Shown piece after piece: positions 51,580 through 63,060 of a DNA stretch of 64,000 nucleotides. A model generated the notes under the pieces. That model saw nothing but the letters and a program-made list of their open reading frames with translations, had not been told where the DNA came from and ran no database searches. Position numbers and translations under genes: made by a program. Position 1 is the first letter of the stretch; every line of letters starts with the position of its first letter. Source of the DNA: Orientallactaga sibirica (lineage: Eukaryota > Chordata > Mammalia > Rodentia > Dipodidae); contig JAEOAD010000031.1 in assembly GCA_036365145.1 (NCBI GenBank), forward strand, positions 13,116,001 through 13,180,000, read 5' to 3'.

Positions 51580-53224
51580 ATGTGGACAATAGCTGGAATG
51601 TAGCTCATGAGCCAAAAAATATTTCCCTGAAGCTTCTTTGCTCATCAGGAAACTGCATCATATTGCATTTTTAGGACCATGGCCTGTTTCGACTTTATGT
51701 AAAATGTCAGCTTTTTATTGGAGCTGATCAGGTTTGTAATTAACTAAAGTGCACAATAATCATGTCCATCCTGATGGACGTCTGGGGCATGGGGTGTGTT
51801 TAGAGAGCTAGAGGAGGCATGGAGTGAGACGAGTCTTAAGCAATGTCTAAATGCAGTCACTGAGGCTTTGGAACACTCTCCACCGACTGTAATCTAAAAG
51901 GGACATGCTTGCAACCCTATGGCTCCTTTATTTGTCATCCAGCTGGCACTTGTTCCTGGGGAGGTAGCACTAAGAAGACAGATGTCCCACTATTACATAG
52001 CTAGACAATCATTGGCAGGCTTAGAGGCAATCGAAGATGGACCCCTCCCTTTTCATCAGCTTTGGATCCTACCTTCCACTTTCCCAGCAAAAGGAGGAGA
52101 GTTGAGGTATAGGTTTTGGAAGGGACAACTTCCTCCTGTTCAGAAGAATAGAATCTGAGTTCTATCTCTGGCCATGGGCAGAGACAGAGAATTCTAAACT
52201 ACCCCAAACACAAGATTATAAAGACATGCTATAGCTCCCTCCATTAAGAGTTAATCTAACTGAGTTTGTCACTCATCTGGCCAGGGAACCACCCTTTAGG
52301 AAAGCTGATTCACCTGAAGACATACCAAGCAGATGGGAGGAATAGTCACCCCCTTAATGAGATAATGTGCCCATACCCACCGGGGCCCCTCCCTCCATGC
52401 AGTTGCTTACAGTTCTTGGAAAGCCTCATCACTTTTCTGGCTTCTACCTCAAAATGCATGGCTTTCCCTCCCTTCTCCTATCTCTTTTTTTGGATACCAG
52501 CCAAAATTGTAAGCATGCTTTCTCTGACCCTTTGTTTTCTCACTGTTTCTCTGAATTCAACCCCATCTATCCCCGTGCAACTGCTTGCTGGTTTCCATTG
52601 CTGAACCTGCCTGCTTTTTAAACCCTAGCTCAAAAAGCATGGCTTCCTCTCTTCCTATTATCTACCTTCCTCCTCATGGAAGCTGTGGAAACTTACAGGT
52701 TGCTTGCCCTGTTTTTTTCTTTCAAACTCTGATAAAATTGTCCCTGAACTTCTTTCAGACTCTATTTCCAAATTCTTTCATGAACAAGATGAAGAGCCCT
52801 CAAAAGGGAGCCCTGGTTCCCCAGTAACAGTAATATCACCCCAAGATGCTTACAGCCTAGTATCTGGTAGGCAATGACAAGGGGATACCATAGGTGCTGT
52901 GAGATGGGTATGCCCAGACCACTATGAAGGGATGCAGAGGGTCTGGTACAATTCAGGGTGTTGTAAAGGATGGTGCAAAGAACAGGGTAGGTGGTCTGTG
53001 AGCCTAAGAAGAGGCATAGGCTTAGGGAACTAGGAATGGGGGTCCCTGCACAGAAGCAAGAATTAGCATGGGCTGGGCTTCTTGTAGATGTGGAGGAGCC
53101 TGCCTGGATCTTAACCACTGCCTTGTAAGGTAATTATTCCATTGGTAACTGCACATAGCAATTTCATTACTTTAGCAAGTCTGTGTCAAGAATGAATAAG
53201 AAAGGCTGTATCACAAGGATGTGG
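51580..53224. other. Unclassified sequence
   Basis: No family recognised. Between about 52420 and 52700 two similar phrases occur (AAAATGCATGGCTTTCCCTC and AAAAAGCATGGCTTCCTCTC), a hint of an old internal duplication or an uncharacterised interspersed repeat. Confidence 0.4.
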
Positions 53225-53670
53225 TGGAATGAATATGAGTGCTGCTCTCCCTGCTAGTTATAGAATCTTTTCTACAGAGATGGTGGCAGATCATCATAAG
53301 AGAAAACAAGAGGATATTGAGAACTTACCACTAAACAAGATATCTATCACATCTTCCCAGGCTCAAGGGACATTGTGGAAGAAAGGGAGGAAAGAATGTA
53401 AGAGCCACAGAGTGGGAAGGAGTACTTGGGGGAACCATCCTCTTGGTATGAACTGACTGGGGCACTCATGGCTCCATAGAGGTTGCTGATCCCCTCAGGA
53501 GGCCTGTGTTGTTCAGAGCCCATCAACAATTTGACATAGAGGATGGAGTAGGTCAAAAGGAATATGACAACAAACTGGAGAAAAGGGGAGAGGGGTCAAA
53601 AGAGGATAAGGGAATGGGAACATGGAGAAATCCCAACATGCTCATATATTAAAGTTTTCAATAATGAAAA
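53225..53670 (+). mobile_element. LINE-1 3' end (variant B)
   Basis: ACTAAACAAGATATCTATCA, GGAAGAAAGGGAGGAAAGAA, CATCAACAATTTGACATAGA and AAAGTTTTCAATAATG with an A-rich tail match 42360-42755. Confidence 0.7.
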
Positions 53671-53689
53671 AAGAAAGGCTGTGTCACTG

Positions 53690-54769
53690 GTAAGCAATTC
53701 TATCACTTTATGGCTCTTGTGAGAGCCACGTGCCTCCTAGTCCCTGTGATGGTAGGAAGAATCCCACCTTTGTAGAGAAATAAGGGAGAGAAAGTTATAG
53801 TACTCTCACTTTGCACCTTGGAATTCAAATGTTATCTGGGTCAGAGTGACCTCTGGGGAAGACCTGCTTGGGGATCTTGGAAAGCTGGATGCTGGTGGAG
53901 GTGGTGCAATCACATCCACCTGCCCCTGGCCCTTGCCTTGGAAGGTGACCAGGCTTTGGCCAAGAGCTATTTGCTGAGAGCTTTGAGTCTTGGCTCTGGA
54001 CTCTTGTTTCCTGAGTGCTGACAAAGAAAGGATCCCTGAGCTTCTTCCAGCCAAGCTCTGGGCCTTGCCCAGAAGCCAGGATGACCTTAATTGACTTCGG
54101 AGAACAGTGTCCCCAGGACCACAGGACACTGGCTGGCTTCATTGTCACTCCCTTAGGAGAAAAGACAGTTTCCTTCAAAGCCTGGCTCCCACTGCCTTCC
54201 ACTGTCCGCTATTCCAAGCAAGCCTTTTTAGGATAGTGCATCTGCTATGAGCCAGGAGTCTGCTAAGTACATGGACTTGTGTGTTTGAATCTGAGATGGT
54301 CTTAGATCCACATTATTTATGGATGACACCCATTATGGGCTATTCTTTCTTGGTTAGACATTGCACCAGAAGAAAGATCTAGGCCAGGCAGGGATATTGG
54401 AACATTCAAGTTGGACGGGCCACTAGCCACTCCTCTGAAGTCTATAACACAGGCAGACAGCTGACCTTGCCTCATGCTGGGCGGAAAGGTGTATTGTCCT
54501 CACATGGAACAGGAATCTGTCTCCACAAAGCAGGAAATCAGTGACCTTGGTTCTGGCTTCTGCATGATCACACACTAAACCTTTCCTTTCCTCCAAGTGT
54601 TATCAATATGATTTATAGTCATGCACTTAGGGAGTTGGCAGTTACAAAGGATGCGCCTTTAGATTTTGTGAAGATAAGTCCAAGTCTTTGCTAGGTGGGA
54701 AATTACAGCCCTGTTTTGACAGTCCTTAAATGGCATCCTTTTCCTTTCCATACAGCCCACAGTGGTTTG
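53690..54769. other. Unique non-coding sequence
   Basis: ORFs of 67-125 codons overlap on both strands at 53806-54236 without family resemblance, splice context or start context. Confidence 0.4.
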
Positions 54770-54900
54770 TTTCCATCTTAACTTTTGTTCTTAGTTATAA
54801 AAGTAATAGATGCTTATAGAAAACTAAGAAAATACAAGTAATTAAAAGAAGAAAACGATTTCTATTTCACTGGGCACTCCTGCCAGCCATGTGTCCTGTG
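54770..54900 (+). mobile_element. Possible ancient LINE fragment
   Basis: TTATAAAAGTAATAGATGCT, AGAAAACTAAGAAAATACAA and AAAAGAAGAAAACGATTTC have the typical wording of an old LINE 3' region. Class uncertain. Confidence 0.4.
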
Positions 54901-55871
54901 TCTCCCCCACTGTGTGGGCCAACCTGTGGAGGTCACTCTGTTCTTCAGTGCTCAGAATCTCTGAGTTATGAAAATCCGCTGGTTCAATGCTTCCATCTCA
55001 AGTTCAATCAAAAGCCCACCTACCTGTCTTCCTCTGCACAGGCTGGCTCGTAGTCCCTGCTTCTCTCCCCTTCTTTGCAAGGCAGTCCCTCAGGGTAGGG
55101 AGAGGAAAGCCACCGCTTCCTTTGCTCTTGGATGGGTGCTGTGGCTGTTCTCTGTCTGTGTCCCTGTGTGGCAGACCTGGCAGGATGGATGGAAGCTTGT
55201 GCTGTGTCAACTGATGATTCACATAGCCCATGGTGAGGCTGCCTGAATGGATAGACACTTACACCCCGACTCTGCCTCTTTAGCCCCCAAGGTCTCTTAG
55301 GATGAGAAATGGTGGCACTTGAATCTCCATGGAAGTTGTCATTTGGAGAAAGAAGAGACTGTCTGTCAAATAATAGAGAGGGACCCATTGGAAATATGAG
55401 AGCATGTTTGTGCATGTGGAGGTGGAAGGAGGGCCAAAAGAATCGACACAGGCATGGTTCTCCTTCCAGGTCTGGAAGCATCTCTCAACATGGTTCCCCA
55501 GCACTGCTTTGGGCAGGGACTCTACATCACACTGCTTCTGAGGTTGAGTTTATTCACCTTCTAGCCATCATGATGGAGGGGGCTCCCTGACACCTGCTTC
55601 CAGCTCTGATGAAATGCCATAGAACACACAAATCCTGGGTCAGCTGGAGCTTAGAGAGGAGCCTGGAGTTCACAGCCTCTGGGAGGCAGGGAGTGGATCA
55701 ATGTGCTGCAGACAGGCTCTTCTCCCACCTTCCAGAAGCATGGCAGAGCGCTTGATGACCAGGTTTGAGTTAGATCTGTAGCAGAACTGGCTGGAGGCAG
55801 TTGGTATTTAATAAGCTAATAAATTGAAACATTCTTTAGAGTATTTCAAGCTCTAAATTTTTGCAGAATAG
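54901..55871. other. Unique non-coding sequence
   Basis: No repeat recognised. The overlapping ORFs of 75-153 codons at 54968-55590 occur on both strands at once and lack family resemblance. Confidence 0.4.
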
Positions 55872-56040
55872 ACAGCATGGTGGAGTGGAAATAGCACGAG
55901 ACTCCGTACTTTAAATGCAGTAAAATTGAAATCTGGATCCAGATTTTTTTAGTTGTGTGATTACAGGCAGGATATGAGCTTATCAAATCTCTACTTATTG
56001 TTTTGCCCAACAAGAAAAGTGTTATTAAAGTGGTTAGGTT
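55872..56040 (+). mobile_element. MIR SINE
   Basis: AGCATGGTGGAGTGGAAATA, GCACGAGACTCC, TTAGTTGTGTGATTACAGGC and CTTATCAAATCTCTAC follow MIR order from its 5' end. Confidence 0.65.
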
Positions 56041-56814
56041 AGAACTTCAGAGTGTCTCCTGTCTCTGGGATCTAGTCGCATATATGCAGCTGCTCCATGG
56101 TCTCATTGCTACGTGGAGCTTAGTGGAAATGCATTCTTTCCTGCAATTTAGTGGGAATGCATTCTTCCTTCCTGGAGCATTGACTATAGGGCATGCAGGC
56201 CAGCCATGAGGGGCCCAAGCTGGGAGCAGTGACAATTTTCAAGATCCCATGCATGTATTCAAGTTTCCCTGATGCACCCAACTTTATATCTGCATCCCAT
56301 GGGCTAGGGTGTTGTCCTGTGCCTGGAAGTGCAGACACGTTGCTGTTGTACTTACATATCCACCGTTCTTCCAGCTCTTAGGTGATTTTGAGTTCTGTTC
56401 TTGAATAGGCATGGAATCTCTATGGCAGCAGTAGTTCTGACCGAGTGTTACTTTAGGCTGGCAATGAGCTAACATTTTTATATGTTTGTACCTATGTATC
56501 TCTTCTATGCATTTCCTTTTCCTTTCCCCTCAGCAAAGGAAAAGGAAGTTAACAATTTATCCAGAATGCCTTGGCCATTATGGTGAGATGGGGTCTCACA
56601 CTCAGCAATCTACCTTTAGAGCCTGTGCTTTAGACTCTGCACTGGTGCTGTGCAGGTGGCTGGAGAAAGGGCTCTGGTGAAATACAGCATGGTGGTCAAC
56701 TTGAAAGCCACTTCCCCACAGGCCAAAAGTGCTGTAGTATTTTCTGACTCCATGTTTCTGAGTGTGGGTGCAGGCAGCAGAAGAGGGAGGGAACATTGAC
56801 CAACTTTTTCTTTT
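56041..56814. other. Unique non-coding sequence
   Basis: A 17-base near-duplicate occurs at about 56111-56162 (TAGTGGAAATGCATTCTT and TAGTGGGAATGCATTCTT). No exon or transposon is recognised. Confidence 0.4.
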
Positions 56815-58398
56815 CTTTTTAATAGTTATTATTATTGACCACATACATCATGTGTTGGTGCCCTCTTTTCCTTCGTCCCTGCCCCCATTCCATTGGGGAC
56901 CCTCCTCAGTGGGGTTGCAGGTATTCCCCATGGGGTTGTGGGTTATGTGTAATGGGAGCAATAGTCAGTTAGTTTTGGGAGAGGGAATGCCTCTGGACAT
57001 GATGTTTCAACCTGTGAGTCTTACAATCTTTCTGCCCCCTCTTCCGCAAAATTCCCTGAGCCGTGGTGGGTGAGTTTTAAGTCTACTTTAGTGATGAGCT
57101 CTTAGGAACCTCTGGATCTTGCTTTGATAGGTGTTGAGTATCCTCAGGGTCTGTCCAGTACACCCTGGCTATGATTATCAGGAACAGAATGGAAGCAGCA
57201 CTATTGCTCATCTCCCCATTCCTCTATGGATTCAGCTGTGGCTTGGTTGAAGTGTGAGGGGTAGTTTATCTCCTCGGATCTTACTATCTTCTGAAAAAGA
57301 ACAGATTCTCCAATGGAGAGTGAAGTCAGCATAGTTTAAATGGGATAAACATTATTAATTTAGGGAGAATTTTTTGGGGATTTTATTGTTTTATTGTTGC
57401 TAGGCTTTTAATTTTTTTTAAATTTTTATTGACAACTTCTTTAATTGTAGACAATATCCCATGTTATTTCCCTCCCTCCTCCCCACTTTCCCTTTGAAAC
57501 TTCACTCTCCATCATATCCCCTCCCCCTCTCAATCAGTCTCTCTTTTCAATTTGATGTCATGATCTTTTCCTCCTATTATGATGGTCTTATGTAAGTAGT
57601 GCCAGGCACTGTGAGGTCATGGATATTCAGGCCATTTTGTGTCTGGAGGAGCACATTGTAGGAGTCCTACTCTTCCTTTGGCTCTTACATTCTTTCCGCC
57701 CCCTTTCCTGCAATGGACCCTGAGCCTTGGAAGGTAGGTTTGAGATGTTTCAGTGCTGAGCCCTCCTCTGTCACTTCTTCTCAGCACCATGGTGCCTTCT
57801 GAATCATCCCAAGTTGCCACCATCTGAAACGAGAAGCTTCTCTAACCAAAAGTGAGAGTAGCATTAATATAGGGGTGTGGACATCAAGAGAAGTGCTTAC
57901 TGGGCAGTTTGGTGAGCATAGCATATACATTAAGCGAGACTCCAGCAGACATTACACCCTTAGGGCTCATGACTACCCCTGTCATATGTTTTTAGTATCA
58001 GGGATGTATTGCCTCCCATGGAGTGGGCCTCCAGTCCAATTAGAGAGCATAACAGACATGCCATGATTGAGAATTTGATGTATGTAACCCCTTTTTTAGC
58101 CAAAGACTAGTGAGAGCTTGACTCTGGAGAACATAATCTTTGTCTCCATAGGATTCTGATATGGTTCTCTTAGCTAATCAGAAAGCTATTGGTTAGCCCC
58201 CAAGGTGGTGTACCACTATTGCAATGGCATGTACATCCTGTCAGTGTGTTTGCTTCTGAGTAGTTTAGGCCTCTGGTTGCTCAGACCATTGTTGGCCACT
58301 CTCTCCCAGTAGCTCATGGAGTGTTCTTTAGCATTAGGCAGGCTAACTGGGGACTGGCTTTCTTCTGAATTCCAGCCAGGTTTCTCCTTGCTCTATGG
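56815..58398 (-). mobile_element. Nested LINE-1 3' UTRs, reverse
   Basis: An outer variant A copy (56815 to about 57365) reads as at 30325-30875 up to TTAATTTAGGGAGAATTTTT. It is then cut by a variant B copy (about 57380-58070, TTTTTATTGACAACTTCTTT to GGGCCTCC...). The outer copy resumes with AGAATTTGATGTATGTAACC at about 58071, the phrase that is contiguous at 30892. Confidence 0.7.
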
Positions 58399-58412
58399 CC
58401 TGACCTTTTCTT

Positions 58413-58414
58413 TT

Positions 58415-58458
<44 letters not shown>

Positions 58459-58632
58459 TCGTTCTTTCTTTTTTTTTTTTTTTTTTTTTGGTTTTTCGAG
58501 GTGGGGTCTCACTCTGGCCCAGGCTGACCTGGATTTAACTATGTATTCTCAGGGTGGCCTTGAACTCACGGCGATCCTCCTACCTCTGCCTCCCGAGTGC
58601 TGGGATTAAAGGCATGCACCACCACGCCGGCT
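58413..58632 (-). mobile_element. B1 SINE with long (TTTC)n tail
   Basis: About 18 TTTC units and a T-run precede a well-kept reverse B1 ending CACCACGCCGGCT. The perfect 14-bp duplication CCTGACCTTTTCTT flanks it (58399-58412, 58633-58646). Confidence 0.93.
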
Positions 58633-58646
58633 CCTGACCTTTTCTT

Positions 58647-59947
58647 AATCCACATATACTTGCTTCTCTCACACAGCAAAGCCCTCTGCCAGCCACTGTG
58701 ATTGGTCCCCTGCAGAGCCTGAATCTGATACCATTTCTCCTAAGATCTTAGCAGGATGGCTGTGAGTTCTAAAACTCCTGTGATACATGAGTTCCTTTTT
58801 TTTTTTTTTTTTGTTTGTTGTTTCTCTGAATGTTCTAGACTAGTAGTAAGTGGGCTGAGATGGATCCTAATGCGAGGTCCGTCACATCCCCCTCAGGGGC
58901 TTTCAAGTGGCAGATATCATTTCCCACAGTCCCTTATAGCATATCCTCCAGGCAGATCCACCTGATGGGATTTGGAAAGAGTGTGAGCATCATGAGGCAT
59001 CATGAGTTTTCATGGGCTTTCCGGTGATAGTTATACCAGAAGTCTCAGAGTAAGGAGGCGAGTGACTCAGAGCAGACTGGGGGGTGGCCCTGCACCACTT
59101 GGTGAGTCAGTAGCCTTCTTTGTTACCTGGCTTCACCATGACCAGCTTGTCATCTGGGAATTATTCCTAAAATATCAGGTCCTGGCCTGTTCTGCAAGCC
59201 CTCCTATCACTTGTGTACACTCCTCAGTCACTGTATTAAGTACCTTTCTGAATAAACTAAGGACTGTATTTTGCCATCTGCAATTTTACCTGCTGGCTAC
59301 AATAGAGTTTTATTATTGCTGATTTTGTCCTTTCAAGCACAGTTGATTCAAATTGAGCTCAAGGGCAAGGGACAACCTGCCTTCTTTTCCCATAAGTGTG
59401 CTTAGGTGTCCTCCAAACTAGGTGGGTGTGATCAGTGAGGTTCCTGCTTGGGTATTCTCAGCCCAGCAGGTGAAGTCCCATCTCTATGGGACGCTCTGCC
59501 GTTTAGATTCACACTGTTCCCGCTGCCAAGGCCTTGTCCCAGGGCTCTCTGCGGCTGTCTCCAGTTGGGTTTCTGCCAAGGATTTTCTTGGCTTGTTCTT
59601 TGCTCCTGGAGAGGAACAGACTGTCCTCTGCTGCTCTCTTCTCCAGGGAGCCCATCAACACATCCACCTTCCCTCCGTGCCCCTCAGGGGATCCCCATGC
59701 TGATCCTGGCAGCCTCTCCACCCATCTCCTGATGGCATGCTTTCAAGTTCCTCCAAGGTTGGCCTGGAGGCCTTGCTTGGTCTGTGTTATGAGGTGGGGC
59801 TGTTAGCTCTAGTCTTGATGCATTCTCCCCTGAAAAAAAGGGTATCCACTCACACTTTCCTAAGAGCTCCCCCCCTCGGGGCATGTGTATGGGAAGTTTC
59901 ACTGTCATTGTACAGCTTTCAAACGATACTCTTGACCCTGGATTTGT
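58647..59947. other. Unique non-coding sequence
   Basis: A T-run lies at 58796-58811. Otherwise there is no recognised repeat. Overlapping ORFs of 70-106 codons at 59002-59971 show no family resemblance. Confidence 0.4.
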
Positions 59948-60245
59948 TACTTTGCTCGTTGCTATGACCACATATTGACAAGAAGCAGCTCAAGCAAGGG
60001 GGGGGGCGGTAATTCCTAGTTTATCCTAGTGGGGAAGGCATGATGGAGGCAGCAGGGTGTGGCTGGTCACATTGCAGCCACAGTCAGGAAGGGAGAGAGA
60101 GAACAGGAAGTGAGAACCAGCTATAAAACCTTAAGGCCTGCTCCAGTGACCACTTCCTCCAGGAAGTATTCCAACACACATGAGCCAGTGGGAGACATTT
60201 TACACTCTAATCACAACAGAACCTTTAGTAGGCTATCACATTGAT
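59948..60245 (-). mobile_element. LTR-like rodent repeat
   Basis: GTTACTTTGCTCGTTGCTAT, GGCTGGTCACATTGCAGCC, ACAGTCAGGAAGGGAGAGAG and CTCTAATCACAACAG follow the same reverse family as 49124. Confidence 0.55.
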
Positions 60246-60347
60246 GGAGAGGGTTAGTTCAACAATGGGTTGTTCACTATAAACAGGAACAGTGCCTTCT
60301 TGAACACCTGTTGCTAGTTGCAGACATGTGCATGTATGTGCAAGTCA

Positions 60348-60735
60348 GGGGCCACCAGAGAAACAGGACACACACATGCATGTGCACATACACATTTATT
60401 TATTGTAAGGATTTGATTTTTATGATCCTGGGGGCTTTCCAGCAAGTCTGAAATCCACTGGGCAGGCTAACAGGGAGGAGCAGAAACTCTAAGGCTCAAG
60501 TTGACATTGGTGTCCCCAAGTGGAATTTCTTCTTCTAAGGAAGTCTCCTTTCTGGCTCTTTAGACCTTGCACTTGGTTAAACCAGGCCCATCTGCATACC
60601 TTGGACAATTTTCCTTGCTTAAAGTGAACTGTTTCTAGATTTTAATTACATTTCTTAAACACCTTCAAAGCGATGCTTAGTTTGGTGTTTGATTGAATTG
60701 CAGGGGACTGAAGCCTAGCCAAAATGACATTTAAA
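60348..60735 (-). mobile_element. ERVL-type LTR (MLT2-like), reverse
   Basis: GGCCACCAGAGAAACAGGAC, AGTCTGAAATCCACTGGGCA, GGAAGTCTCCTTTCTGGCTC and TTAAACACCTTCAAAGCGAT match the reverse of the MLT2 LTR class seen complete at 48329. Confidence 0.7.
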
Positions 60736-60739
60736 TATC

Positions 60740-61239
60740 TTCACAATGTGCACGTGTACACTTTATTATGATTAAAAATGAACTTGTGACTGCAAAACTT
60801 GACTGGAAGGCCTGGCAGCAGGGTAGGAAGATCATGACTTCCTTTTGCTCTATGCTTTGAAACAGATGTGTTCAGACACGTCCCTTCCCGGGGGGGGGGA
60901 ATAAGCAGAGTGATATCATTTCAGACATGGATGTATTGTTCCTTCGATGGCACATGATGAGTCACGCATGGTGGCACCTGACACACAGCAGGTGTAAGGG
61001 GCACCAGTACATGGGAGCATGTGTTGATGCCCTTGGTCCAACTCTAAGATGAGTGTCATGGTAAATGGGCAGAATGAAAAATCTGCTTCCCATGGTTTTG
61101 GAGTGGGCCATCAGGTTTCAATAACGAAAGCCCTGCAGGAAAAAGTGGTGCCTGTCCCGATGAGTGGAAAAGCTCGTAGTCCCCCAAACATTCTTGATCC
61201 CAATAGCTCGAAAACTGAAAAACCAATGGAATCCTAACC
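60740..61239. other. Unique non-coding sequence
   Basis: A G-run lies at about 60890-60899. No exon is evident. Confidence 0.4.
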
Positions 61240-61665
61240 CTTGGAAGGAAGAGGCAAGAAGACCAGGAGTTCAAAGCCAGCCTTTGCTACATAGTGAGTT
61301 CAAGAACAGTCTGGGCTTCATGACACTGTTTCATAAAACCAAACCTGAGGGCTGAGGAAGACTGAGAGTCTAAATTCCAGGATCCACATAAAGAGCTGGG
61401 TGTGACTGCACATGTCTACAATGTTAGTCCAGAAACCAGAGAATAGCCAGATATTACAAAACAAACAAAACCGACCAATGAACAAACAAAAACCCAGCAA
61501 GCTCCAGCTGATGCTGGCTCAAGTAAGAACCATACAGGAGGGCACTTGACATTCCTTTCTGGCTACCACAGCTGAGTGTGCCCTGCTGAAGACCAGTGTG
61601 CTGGGTATCACATGGACACACACACACGTGCACACAACATGCACACACACTCATAAAAACCTAAA
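61240..61665 (+). mobile_element. B1/B4-derived sequence, diverged
   Basis: AGGAGTTCAAAGCCAGCCTT and GTTCAAGAACAGTCTGGGCT are the B1 3' half. GGGCTGAGGAAGACTGAGAG onward, with ATCCACATAAAGAGCTGGGT and a CACA-rich end, looks like a following B4-like copy. Confidence 0.5.
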
Positions 61666-62056
61666 CAAAAATTAACAAAATCCTCCAATCAAACAAATAA
61701 ATGAGCAAACAACAACAACAACAAAAAATCCACTAACACATCAAAAAACCCAACAACAAAATGAAATTTCCATGTAAGTGGGAGACAGTTGATTCTTTTC
61801 CACAGCCACTCCTGCTTTTGCAGCCCAGCTTTCTCGAGTCGGTTTATAAGGGAACATCTTACTCATAATTCCCAAGCTGAAGATACTTCTAGGGGAGGAA
61901 CATCTGACATCATGGGTAAACAAAAAAGTCATAAATTGTTAATATATATAAAAGGAAAGCCTTATAAGCGGGGCTTCTTTAAATTGTGTGTGTCTTCCTG
62001 ACAGAGCATGCATTCATCCACAAGCATTAGCTGGCCAGGCAGCATTAGAATGATAC
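61666..62056. other. A-rich and unique sequence
   Basis: CAA/AACA-rich tail-like sequence to about 61765, then unclassified sequence. Confidence 0.4.
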
Positions 62057-62072
62057 TAAGGATAGGATATTT

Positions 62073-62120
62073 CCTTCCTTCCTTCCTTCCTTCCTTCCTT
62101 CCTTCCTTCCTTTCTTGTCC

Positions 62121-62191
<71 letters not shown>

Positions 62192-62365
62192 TTTCTCTCT
62201 CTTTCCTTCCTTCTTTCTTTTTTTCTTTTTGAGGTAGGGTATTGCTCTAGCCAAGGCTGACCTGGAATTCACTATGTAGTCTCAGGGTGTCCTTGAACTC
62301 ATGGTGATCCTCCTACTTCTGCTTCCCAAGTGCTGGGATTAAAGGTGTTTGCAACCACACCTGGT
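62073..62365 (-). mobile_element. B1 SINE with expanded (TTCC)n(TTTC)n tail
   Basis: Reverse B1 (62228-62365) preceded by about 150 bp of expanded tail. The perfect 16-bp duplication TAAGGATAGGATATTT flanks it (62057-62072, 62366-62381). Confidence 0.93.
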
Positions 62366-62424
62366 TAAGGATAGGATATTTTCTAAGATGGACCTGTGAG
62401 CTGCTGAGACAAGACAGTTTTCAA

Positions 62425-62785
62425 GTAGTGCTGAACTCTGAATGTTTGTATCCTCATCAAAGACATATGTTCACTCTAATCTGTAAAGTTATGGTATTAA
62501 TCAGGAGGGTCATTGAGGAATGACTTGGTTCTGTGAACAGAGCCAACCTGAATAGAATCAGTTCTCTTATCAAGGAGGCTACATTGAGGTGCCTTGCCCC
62601 TCTCACCCCATGAGGACACAGAAAGAACATACCACCTATGAATAGGGAGGCATTCACCAAATACCTAATCAACAAATGCCTTGACCCGGGCCTTCCCAGT
62701 TTCCAGAACAGCAACCAATAATTTTCTGTTGTTTCCAAGTCACTCAGTTGATGTTTGTGTTACAGCAACTCAAACAGCTTGAGAT
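62425..62785 (+). mobile_element. MaLR LTR (MLT1-like)
   Basis: CTCTGAATGTTTGTATCCTC, CACCCCATGAGGACACAGAA, AGGGAGGCATTCACCAAATA, CAGTTTCCAGAACAGC and TTCTGTTGTTTCCAAGTCAC run in MLT1 order. Diverged, so old. Confidence 0.7.
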
Positions 62786-62789
62786 AGAT

Positions 62790-63060
62790 AGAGGAATGGA
62801 AACATAGCTCCATGCATGAGTTCTGGAGAAGAAAGGGCATACGAGATTGTGTAAGAAGACTCACCGGAAAGCCTCTCTGCACCAGGTAGAGAGCAATCAA
62901 GGAAGACATCTAATGCCAACCTCTGGCCTCCACATGCATGCAAATATCGTACATATATATGGCCACATGCATGTGAAAACACAGACACACAAGCAGATGA
63001 ACAAATGCACATACCACAAACACATACACACATGCACAAAAAGAAAAGAATCCAATTTAG
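62790..63060 (+). mobile_element. Possible B4-like SINE remnant
   Basis: AACCTCTGGCCTCCACATGC followed by a TATATATGG, ACACAGACACACAAGC and AAGAAAAGAA tail is the usual 3' half of rodent B-type composite SINEs. The 5' half is unclear. Confidence 0.4.

Noticed and set aside
53806..54236. Overlapping ORFs up to 125 codons
   Set aside because: Present on both strands in ordinary composition, with no homology, start or splice context.
58316..58609. Phe/Leu/Ser-rich 97-codon ORF
   Set aside because: Translation of a (TTTC)n tail and a reversed B1 copy.
62008..62272. Ser/Phe- and Lys/Glu-rich ORFs
   Set aside because: Translation of the expanded B1 tail.
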